Part shown: piece after piece, positions 13,163-18,581 of the stretch
Numbering within the stretch: the first letter of the stretch is position 1
How the letters are laid out: the number at the start of each line of letters is the position of its first letter
Assembly: GCA_030018575.1 (NCBI GenBank)
Contig: JASEIA010000019.1
Span: forward strand, 1-18,581
Source: Nanobdellota archaeon
GTDB taxonomy: Archaea; Nanobdellota; Nanobdellia; SCGC-AAA011-G17; GW2011-AR17
Length of the DNA stretch: 18,581 nt
Reading direction: 5' to 3'
The notes under the pieces: generated by a model
Seen by the model: the letters and a program-made list of their open reading frames with translations, nothing else
What the model was told of the DNA's origin: nothing
The model's database searches: none
Made by a program: the position numbers and the translations under genes

Positions 13163-13413
13163 TGCCTCACGCTGATGCCTGTCCATGCACCGCTATCTTT
13201 ACCTCTTGTGTACAATACAAGGCCGCCGTCCTGCTCGCAAAGCAGCTGGTATCCATGAAAGCCACGTGACCCAGTATAAAACCTTATGTCCTTTACTGTT
13301 TCACAGCCGACAGGCTTTGTCAAAACCTCGTTCTCTCCGACTGTTGAAACATTTGTCTTGTCGCAGCCCGCAACCATTACCGCAAGCCCTAACGCTGCTA
13401 ATAGTTTTTTCAT
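13159..13413 (-). CDS. small lipoprotein
   Basis: An 84-residue protein with a typical lipoprotein signal: MKKLLAALGLAVM, then the lipobox V14-A15-G16-C17, so Cys17 should be lipid-modified and the rest (about 68 residues) lie outside the cell. Three more Cys, beta-rich stretches (KDIRFYTGSRG, GYQLLCEQDGGLVLYTRG) and no further membrane helix suggest a compact disulfide domain. I recognise no family. The start has GGAGGAAAATAAAAA upstream. It lies 15 bases before the DUF1523-like gene and 3 bases after the stop of the 65-residue gene, within the same operon. Confidence 0.75.
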   Translation of the reverse strand: MKKLLAALGLAVMVAGCDKTNVSTVGENEVLTKPVGCETVKDIRFYTGSRGFHGYQLLCEQDGGLVLYTRGKDSGAWTGISVRQ

Positions 13414-13416
13414 TTT

Positions 13417-13614
13417 TTATTTTCCTCCGTATGCCTCTTTTATATATTGTATCGTGTCCCTGCCCTTGTACATCAGGTATATGCCTGTGCCAATCATTGC
13501 CTCGTCCACAACCCACAGGTCAAAGCACCAGCCCGCGACAAATGCCGTAAGCCCCGTGCCCGCCTTCACTACCTTACTTGCCTTCTCTGTCCTTGATTCC
13601 AGATTGTCTGCCAT
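13417..13614 (-). CDS. small membrane protein, first gene of the operon
   Basis: A 65-residue protein. A charged N-terminus (MADNLESRTEKASKVVKAG) is followed by one or two hydrophobic stretches at about 20-50 (LTAFVAGWCFDLWVVDEAMI and IGTGIYLMY), interrupted by a Asp-Glu pair, and a basic tail. I recognise no family. The ATG at 13614 is preceded by AGGAGGAAAATAAA, and the stop lies 3 bases before the lipoprotein start. The promoter should lie in 13625-13720, where GTTTATAAAC (13705-13714) is a symmetric TATA-like box. Confidence 0.65.
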   Translation of the reverse strand: MADNLESRTEKASKVVKAGTGLTAFVAGWCFDLWVVDEAMIGTGIYLMYKGRDTIQYIKEAYGGK

Positions 13615-13769
13615 TTTATTTTCCTCCTAGTTTTGCTTCAATTTCATTTATGCCTGTATTAACCATAATGCCCCTGAAACTAATGCTTTTTGGATAAATT
13701 CCTTGTTTATAAACCTTACGATATTTAGCCACTTTGAAGTAAAACTATAAAATCAGGCATTCCCAAAGA

Positions 13770-13777
13770 TTTTTATA
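13770..13777 (+). promoter_or_regulatory. TATA box for mntA-hepT
   Basis: TTTTTATA lies 24-31 bases before ATG 13801 with no ribosome binding site, suiting a leaderless start for the toxin-antitoxin operon. Confidence 0.5.
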
Positions 13778-13800
13778 GCTCCAAGCGCCATTATAATCAT

Positions 13801-14193
13801 ATGAAAACAAACATTGCGCAAGCGGGCGTAGAAATGGTTGTGAAAGAGATTTCAAAACATAAGGAAGTTAAGGCAGTATACCTGTTTGGCTCTTACGCAA
13901 GAGGCGAGCATACCTCTCTTTCTGACATAGACATTTGCGTAATCACTGGCTATAACCTTAAAAAGGCGGTAAAAGAAGATATTCTGAGCAATGGGAGCGA
14001 AAAGATAGACATTTCCATTTTCAGCGACCTGCCAATAACAATAAAGTATAAAGTGTTCAAGGAAGGAATAAAGCTCATGGATCGGGATAAAAATTTTCTG
14101 CACGACAGGATTATGTCTACGCTATGGGAATACTTTGATTTTCAGCCCGCGCTAAGAAGATTTGCAAAAGCGGTTGGTGTCAGCTATGAATGA
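13801..14193 (+). CDS. mntA: MntA-type nucleotidyltransferase antitoxin
   Basis: A 130-residue minimal nucleotidyltransferase. The active-site motif is G30-S31-YARGEHTSLS-D42-I-D44, with the third metal Asp at D70 (KIDISIF), so all catalytic residues are present. In the MntA-HepT type VII toxin-antitoxin pair this enzyme transfers AMP groups to a Tyr beside the HEPN active site and so silences the toxin. It starts at the first ATG with a leaderless-type promoter. Its stop overlaps the start of the HEPN gene by 8 bases (ATGAATGA), giving the normal antitoxin-first coupled order. The usual alternative, a resistance-type nucleotidyltransferase, is unlikely given the partner. Confidence 0.88.
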   Translation: MKTNIAQAGVEMVVKEISKHKEVKAVYLFGSYARGEHTSLSDIDICVITGYNLKKAVKEDILSNGSEKIDISIFSDLPITIKYKVFKEGIKLMDRDKNFLHDRIMSTLWEYFDFQPALRRFAKAVGVSYE

Positions 14194-14590
14194 CAGGATT
14201 GTCACCATAATGATGGATATAGACAGATACTTCAGGGATTTGGAAAGTTTCGGAATCAAAACCAAAAAGGATTTGGGAACTCCGCCTAACTATTATGGCG
14301 TATCCATGGTGCTGTTTTCTCTGCTTAACAGGGTAATAGACCTTGCGCAGGAGATAGTCATACAGAAAAAGATGGGAATGCCTGCAGGGTACAAAGATAA
14401 TTTCAGGATGCTCAATAAGGAAGGAATAATAGGCGAAGAGCTATTAAAAGATTTGGAAAAGCTTACAGGATTGAGAAATCGGCTTTCGCATGAGTACCAC
14501 CGCATTGAGCAGGAAGATATATTTGATGGAATTAAAAGGCTAGATGCAGTGCACACTTTTATTGAAAAGGTTAAGAAAGTAATGAGATAA
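14186..14590 (+). CDS. hepT: HepT-type HEPN RNase toxin
   Basis: A 134-residue all-helical HEPN protein of the DUF86/HepT type. The RNase motif is R97-N-R-L-S-H102, followed by E-Y104, that is Rx4HxY; the Tyr is where MntA partners attach AMP. Expected action is cleavage of RNA when free of the antitoxin. The ATG at 14186 is preferred over a TTG at 14162 because it gives the usual ATGAATGA coupling to the antitoxin stop and a family-like N-terminus (MNDRIVTIMMDIDRYF). The motif and the Tyr are intact, so the pair may be functional. It ends close to the helicase gene on the opposite strand. Confidence 0.87.
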   Translation: MNDRIVTIMMDIDRYFRDLESFGIKTKKDLGTPPNYYGVSMVLFSLLNRVIDLAQEIVIQKKMGMPAGYKDNFRMLNKEGIIGEELLKDLEKLTGLRNRLSHEYHRIEQEDIFDGIKRLDAVHTFIEKVKKVMR

Positions 14591-14617
14591 TCATCTAAAA
14601 ATACATTCTGAAAACAC

Positions 14618-16000
14618 TTAGTAATACGCGTCTTGCGACTTCTCAAAAGCAGGGTTTGCCCTTGAATGCCCCTTGCCCTGCCCGAATTTCCTCGGCCCGC
14701 TGCCTGAATGCCTTGGTCCGCTTCCTGAAGTTCTTCTCTGCCCATAGCCTCCTCCGCTTCTCTGCCCACTTCCAGAGCCAAACCTTCTTGACCCTTCGCT
14801 TCTCTGCCCGAACCTTCTCGGCCCGAACCTTCCGCCCCTTTCTTCCTCTCTCCACTTAATCATGACTCTCTCAATGTGCGGCAGCTCCTTTTTCTCAACT
14901 TTCACGTCATTATCACGAAGCACCCTTGAGAAATTATCATGGTCCCTTTCAGAAAGCAAATTAATCGCCTTTCCTTCCTTGCCTGCCCTCGCAGTCCTCC
15001 CAATCCTGTGAATGTACTGGTTGCTTTCCTTGGGAATGTCATAGTTGTAAACATGCGTTACACCCTTTATGTCCAGCCCTCTTGACGCAACATCAGTGCA
15101 AACAAGGACGTCAAACCTGTGCAAGTGAAACTTCTCCATTGTGCTTGTCCTTCTTGCCTGCGTAAATGCTCCGTGAATAGCAAGAGCCTCCAACCCTTGC
15201 TTCCTAAGGTTGTTTGCGACAAAGTCAGTTGTCTTCTGGGTGTTGCAGAAAATCATTGCAAGCCCGCTTCTTTCGTTCTTGAGCAGATGAACAAGCAATG
15301 AAAACTTCATGTTGTCAGGGACAGGGTAATAAACCTGCTTCAGCTTTGCAGGGTCGACATAAGTGTCAACAGAAACCCTTACGGGATTCTTCATGTAGTT
15401 TTTTGCAATATGCACAACCTCTGGGGAGATTGTTGCCGAGAAAAGCATTGTCTGCCTTTCCTTCGGGCACTGGCTGATTATTCTTTCAACATCCCTTATG
15501 AACCCCATGTCAAACATCCTGTCTGCTTCGTCTAAAACAAGGGTTTTTACATTCCTTAAGTTAATCGAGTTCCTTCCAATGTGGTCAAGGATTCTTCCGG
15601 GAGTTCCCACCACGATGCTTGCTGATTTCAAGCCGTTAAACTGCGGGCCCATTGCAACGCCGCCGTAGACTGTGATTATGCTTATGCGCTTGTATTTTGA
15701 GAAAAGCTTCAGGTTCATTGCGTTCTGCTCTGCAAGCTCCCTTGTTGGGGTTAAGATTAATGCCTGTATTCCCCTTCCTTGTTCTGCCTTTGCTATTATC
15801 CCTGCGCCGAAAGCCAATGTTTTCCCTGAGCCTGTCGCAGAGCTGGCTATTACGTCGATGCCTTTCAAAGCATAAGGTATTGCCTTTTCCTGAACTTCGG
15901 TAGGCATTTCAAACCTTTGCTCTTCTATTACCTTTAATATCTGCGGGCTTATGCCCAAATGTTCAAATGCTTGCATATTTGTTGTTAAAGAAAAAGCCAT
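14618..16000 (-). CDS. DEAD-box RNA helicase with Gly/Arg/Ser-rich tail
   Basis: A 460-residue ATP-dependent RNA helicase with all motifs in order: Q motif (FEHLGISPQI to TEVQEKAIP), motif I ATGSGKT (55-61), PTREL, TPGR, DEAD, SAT, IFCNT, RGLD and HRIGRTAR. After about residue 372 a tail of some 80 residues is made of RFG, SGS, GGG and GQR units, basic and disordered, like the RNA-binding tails of bacterial RhlE/CsdA-type and eukaryotic DEAD-box proteins. It probably remodels ribosomal or structured RNA. GAGGAAG lies about 10 bases before the ATG at 16000, and TTTATAAA at 16041-16048 gives a short leader. A start at the Met in MQAFEHLG is possible but less supported. Confidence 0.95.
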   Translation of the reverse strand: MAFSLTTNMQAFEHLGISPQILKVIEEQRFEMPTEVQEKAIPYALKGIDVIASSATGSGKTLAFGAGIIAKAEQGRGIQALILTPTRELAEQNAMNLKLFSKYKRISIITVYGGVAMGPQFNGLKSASIVVGTPGRILDHIGRNSINLRNVKTLVLDEADRMFDMGFIRDVERIISQCPKERQTMLFSATISPEVVHIAKNYMKNPVRVSVDTYVDPAKLKQVYYPVPDNMKFSLLVHLLKNERSGLAMIFCNTQKTTDFVANNLRKQGLEALAIHGAFTQARRTSTMEKFHLHRFDVLVCTDVASRGLDIKGVTHVYNYDIPKESNQYIHRIGRTARAGKEGKAINLLSERDHDNFSRVLRDNDVKVEKKELPHIERVMIKWREEERGGRFGPRRFGQRSEGSRRFGSGSGQRSGGGYGQRRTSGSGPRHSGSGPRKFGQGKGHSRANPAFEKSQDAYY

Positions 16001-16040
16001 TGCTCTTTCTTCCTCATTATTTTAATGGGGACTGCCCTTG

Positions 16041-16048
16041 TTTATAAA
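16041..16048 (-). promoter_or_regulatory. TATA box for the DEAD-box helicase
   Basis: TTTATAAA, 41-48 bases before the ATG. Transcription would start near 16015, leaving a leader with the GAGGAAG ribosome binding site. Confidence 0.5.
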
Positions 16049-16117
16049 GGTTGTTGTGATAAAAAAGGCGGCATTCTCACTGGCGTTCGAAGCTTCCCTT
16101 CGCGTCTGCTCGGTAAG

Positions 16118-16132
16118 CAGGGGACACCCCTG
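16118..16132. terminator. GC-rich hairpin behind the DUF4143-type ATPase gene
   Basis: CAGGGG-ACA-CCCCTG forms a perfect 6-bp stem, and an overlapping alternative is CTGCT-CGGTA-AGCAG (16106-16120). It follows the stop of the ATPase gene by 25 bases on the minus strand. There is no T-run after it, so a role as terminator is uncertain. Confidence 0.35.
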
Positions 16133-16156
16133 ACCCCCCGGTTTAGTTTTCCAAAC

Positions 16157-17539
16157 TCACCATCCCTGCTTGTGCTTTGCAAGGGCAAGGAAGATGGAAA
16201 CTGGAATCAAGAGCAACCCCTGCTCAAAGCCAGAATCCTTCTTGCTAAGCAATAATTTATGCGTAAATGAGCGAAAGTTCCTGAAATCCCTCCTGTCTGT
16301 TTTTTCCTGCCATTTCAGTTCTATACCGACAACTTCATTCTGCACTTTAATGGCAAAATCTGTTTCATTGCCGCTGAAAAAGTACCATAAAAAGTGGGTT
16401 GCATCAAGGTTTATCCTGTTGAATCTTGAGAGGGTTTCGCAGACTACGCCCTCTATAAGCTTATCCTCATTGCCAGCGCTGTAATCAGCGTACTTGCCGA
16501 CAGAATACCCTCTGAAAACCGAATAGAGAAAAGGGTCAAGAAAGTAGCATTTCCGCTCTTTTCTAAGCGCCGGCAGCTTTTTATGAAGCGCAACCTGATA
16601 AAGGTTATTTGTAAGCAGGATTGACTGGAGAAGCTCCAAGTATTCGGAAACTGTGACATGGGAAGGTATCTCCATCTCTTTTGCCATGGAATGGAGGGAG
16701 AAGCGGCTGCAGTAGTTCTTCACTATGCCCTGAATAATGCTTTTGAAGATAATTTCCCTCTTGCCAAGCTTGCTTAAATCGCTTAAAATCCATTTCGTGT
16801 ATGCCTCGTAAGTGCTTTCGCTGATTGCGCCCCTTTCAAGAAATTCATATATGGCTTTCAAAAAACCCCCTGTCTGAAGGTAAATGCGCAGCTTTGAGTT
16901 TAATTCGCCAAGGAATGGCTGCAGCTTCAGGGAAAGAGAATGCATCTTCTTTAAGTCGAATGAATCATACCCAAAGGAAGCCCTGCCCAATTCCTGCTTT
17001 AATTCATTGCTTGCAAAATGCAGCAGGAATTCCCTGAAAGAAAGAGGAAGGAAAAGCTCTGTCTCTATCTTTCTTCCGGGCATCCTTTCAATCCCTTTTT
17101 TCAGCAGCATTGCACTGGAGCCGGAAACAAGAATCTGCTCATTCTTTCTCATGGTTTCCAGGAAATACTTTACTGAATATTCCCATTCTTTTACTATGGT
17201 TACCTCGTCAAGAAAGATATACTTTTTTCCTGCTGTTTCCCTTGAAAACTCAAGAAAAGATTCCATAACGCCTATAAGCTCTTTTTTGTCTTTCAACGGC
17301 TCGCATGAGAAATAGAAGACATTTTTTGGGCTGGTATTTTTGCTTGTAATAAGGTCATGGATGTAAAGCTTGAACATGGTGCTCTTGCCCACCTGCCTCG
17401 GCCCGAGTATAATCAAATTATCATTTTTATTGAGCGAGTACACCACTTTATTCTTCTTGCTTAGCGCCTCCCTTACTTTTTCATCCTCCTCTATCGCCTT
17501 TCTGCTTGTCCACCATGGGTTCTGGATTGCTATGTCCAT
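16157..17539 (-). CDS. AAA_14/DUF4143-type ATPase
   Basis: A 460-residue ATPase of the large, variable archaeal/bacterial AAA_14 plus DUF4143 family. Walker A is ILGPRQVGKST (about 41-51), Walker B YIFLDEVTIVKEWE, the sensor ILVSGSSAML and the Arg-containing PGRKIE. The C-terminal half is the DUF4143 part, with a TGG-FLKAIYEF motif and near the end the restriction-nuclease-like ETDFAIKVQNEVVGIELKWQ, that is ETDF followed by E-x-K. The role of these proteins is not established; they are common in mobile or stress-related genes. The start at 17539 (MDIAIQNPWW) is chosen because TTTATAAA (17562-17569) is 23-30 bases upstream, leaderless; the first ATG at 17641 would add 34 odd residues across the promoter. 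Confidence 0.85.
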   Translation of the reverse strand: MDIAIQNPWWTSRKAIEEDEKVREALSKKNKVVYSLNKNDNLIILGPRQVGKSTMFKLYIHDLITSKNTSPKNVFYFSCEPLKDKKELIGVMESFLEFSRETAGKKYIFLDEVTIVKEWEYSVKYFLETMRKNEQILVSGSSAMLLKKGIERMPGRKIETELFLPLSFREFLLHFASNELKQELGRASFGYDSFDLKKMHSLSLKLQPFLGELNSKLRIYLQTGGFLKAIYEFLERGAISESTYEAYTKWILSDLSKLGKREIIFKSIIQGIVKNYCSRFSLHSMAKEMEIPSHVTVSEYLELLQSILLTNNLYQVALHKKLPALRKERKCYFLDPFLYSVFRGYSVGKYADYSAGNEDKLIEGVVCETLSRFNRINLDATHFLWYFFSGNETDFAIKVQNEVVGIELKWQEKTDRRDFRNFRSFTHKLLLSKKDSGFEQGLLLIPVSIFLALAKHKQGW

Positions 17540-17540
17540 A

Positions 17541-17558
17541 TGGATATTATAATATCCA
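17541..17558. promoter_or_regulatory. 18-bp perfect palindrome between TATA box and start codon
   Basis: TGGATATTATAATATCCA reads the same on both strands. It fills the space between the TATA box and the ATG of the ATPase gene, exactly where a dimeric repressor would block transcription. Half of it (ATATCCAT) recurs at 17585-17592. Confidence 0.6.
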
Positions 17559-17561
17559 GTA

Positions 17562-17569
17562 TTTATAAA
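17562..17569 (-). promoter_or_regulatory. TATA box for the DUF4143-type ATPase
   Basis: TTTATAAA on the minus strand, 23-30 bases before the ATG at 17539. The palindrome begins 3 bases downstream. Confidence 0.55.
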
Positions 17570-17645
17570 GCTTTGGTTATTCAAATATCCATGTTTTTGG
17601 GCACTGCTTGCTTCAAAGCTGAAGAAAAAGCGATTCTTCATTAAG

Positions 17646-17654
17646 CTTATAAAG
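17646..17654 (+). promoter_or_regulatory. TATA box for the geranylgeranyl reductase gene
   Basis: CTTATAAAG lies 23-31 bases before ATG 17677, with no ribosome binding site, so a leaderless message is likely. Confidence 0.5.
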
Positions 17655-17676
17655 ATTATTGCTTATTTTTCCTTGT

Positions 17677-18581
17677 ATGATTGCAGTAATCGGCGGAGGG
17701 CCTGTCGGCTGTTTTTCTGCCTATAAACTGGCTTCCGAAGGAGAAAAAGTTAATGTTTATGAAGAGCATTCTTCTGTCGGGAAGCCTGTGCAGTGCACCG
17801 GATTATTGACTTCAGAGATTTACAACATCTTCAAAGTTGATTCTCATTGCGTTTTGAATAAGATTTCAAAAGCACGCCTGTATTCTCCTGAAGGCAAGTT
17901 TCTTGAATTGAAATTGGGGAAGCCGAACATTGTTGTTGACAGGGAGCTGTTTGACAGGCAGATTGCAGCTATGGCTCAGTCTGCCGGCGCTAAGATTAAT
18001 TTGAATTCAAAGTTTACAGGCATTTCAGGGCTTTTGGAGAAGAAAGCTGTGATTAATGGCAAGCCTATTGACGCTGAGTATGTAATCGGAGCTGACGGAC
18101 CCATGTCTAATGTTGCAAAAGCTGTTGGCATTTATAGGAAAAGGCAGCTTGTTATTGGGGCGCAGGCGCGCGTGAAGATGAAGTGCGATTCAGGCTGCTT
18201 TAACACTTACTTTGGGCACGGGATTTTCAGCTGGGTTGTGCCTGAAGGCGATGGTGTTTGCCGCGTTGGCGTTGTGGATAATAAGAATCCTAATGCATTG
18301 CTTGGTAAGCTATTGTCTAAAGTGGCTAAAGGAGGAAAGGTTCTTGATAAGCAGGGCGGGCTTATTCCGATTTACAACCCTTCGCAGAAGCTTGTGAAAG
18401 GGAATGTTGCGCTTGTTGGCGATGCTGCAACGCAGGTAAAGGCTGTTTCGTTTGGAGGCATTATTCCAGGATTATTGGCTGCTGATGCCTTGTCTAAGGG
18501 TGTTGAGAAGTATGAGGATAATTGCGCTTCTGTGCGGAAGGAGCTTAGGCTGAATCTTCTTATGAGGCTGGCAATGGACAA
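17677..18581 (+). CDS. geranylgeranyl reductase family FAD enzyme, C-terminus beyond window
   Basis: The first 301 residues of a flavoprotein of the geranylgeranyl reductase family, which saturates the isoprenoid chains of archaeal ether lipids. It opens MIAVIGGGPVGCFSAYKLAS (FAD dinucleotide fold), followed by VYEEHSSVGKPVQCTGLL (the family CxG motif), VVDRELFDRQ, the second FAD motif IGADGPMS, and near residue 250 GNVALVGDAATQVKAVSFGG with the GD of the third FAD motif and the family GG pair. The sequence runs on past the window end. The start is at the first ATG, with a leaderless-type promoter. It is divergent from the ATPase gene, with no sign of a shared operon. Confidence 0.9.
   Translation, partial: MIAVIGGGPVGCFSAYKLASEGEKVNVYEEHSSVGKPVQCTGLLTSEIYNIFKVDSHCVLNKISKARLYSPEGKFLELKLGKPNIVVDRELFDRQIAAMAQSAGAKINLNSKFTGISGLLEKKAVINGKPIDAEYVIGADGPMSNVAKAVGIYRKRQLVIGAQARVKMKCDSGCFNTYFGHGIFSWVVPEGDGVCRVGVVDNKNPNALLGKLLSKVAKGGKVLDKQGGLIPIYNPSQKLVKGNVALVGDAATQVKAVSFGGIIPGLLAADALSKGVEKYEDNCASVRKELRLNLLMRLAMD

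Noticed and set aside
13185..13630. plus-strand frames of 114-121 codons
   Set aside because: They run antisense to the lipoprotein and small membrane protein genes, which have strong ribosome binding sites.
17540..17641. N-terminal extension of the DUF4143-type ATPase to the first ATG at 17641
   Set aside because: The added residues cover the TATA box and the palindrome and look unlike the family; ATG 17539 has proper leaderless spacing.
1..18581. CRISPR array or cas genes
   Set aside because: No regularly spaced repeats and no Cas-type proteins seen on either strand.

Overview
The window looks archaeal, and its gene set would suit a small-genome (DPANN-like) archaeon, although that lineage is an inference. 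The archaeal signs are AT-rich TATA boxes about 25-30 bases upstream of many start codons (several genes look leaderless), archaeal-type KaiC/RAD55 ATPases, an archaeal-type dUTPase, a geranylgeranyl reductase for ether lipids, and tRNA genes without an encoded CCA. Other genes use strong GGAGG/GAGGTG ribosome binding sites.

Layout. Bases 1-2558 hold a KaiC-like cluster: two overlapping P-loop ATPases on the minus strand (the first cut by the window edge), and divergently a small two-helix membrane protein, a RecA-fold protein with no Walker A, and a four-helix membrane protein. Bases 2596-5124 hold an MscS-type conserved-TM-helix channel protein, a UbiA-family polyprenyl-phosphate phosphoribosyltransferase-like enzyme, a dUTPase and a two-helix membrane protein. 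Bases 5134-6221 are an AT-rich pair encoding a phage-type adenine methyltransferase and a probable restriction-enzyme-like partner, beside tRNA-Phe, whose 3' end is partly repeated next to the pair. Then come a short enolase, a 413-base stretch with no convincing gene, a membrane-anchored zinc phospholipase C-like protein, a tRNA with anticodon CAU, a frameshifted YkgJ-type cysteine-cluster gene, and a decayed RCK-domain fragment next to an intact Kef-type cation/proton antiporter.

Bases 11385-11770 have no protein gene but are highly structured: a roughly 167-bp MITE-like element with 16-bp inverted ends and flanking 8-9 bp direct repeats, then a small RNA candidate with its own TATA box, a base-paired closing stem, a UUCG hairpin and a T-run. 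A hypothetical gene follows. Next is a four-gene minus-strand operon of small membrane proteins (one lipoprotein, one DUF1523-like), three of them with almost the same leader sequence. After it come a MntA-HepT antitoxin/toxin pair, a DEAD-box RNA helicase with a Gly/Arg/Ser-rich tail, an AAA_14/DUF4143-type ATPase whose start is covered by an 18-bp palindrome, and the 5' part of a geranylgeranyl reductase.

The genes do not form one pathway. Core metabolism (enolase, dUTPase, lipid enzymes) alternates with accessory modules (restriction-modification, toxin-antitoxin, MITE-like element, pseudogenes). The least explained items are the structured RNA with the MITE-like element beside it, the KaiC/membrane-protein cluster, and the small-membrane-protein operon. 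All family names come from reading motifs; no database search was possible.
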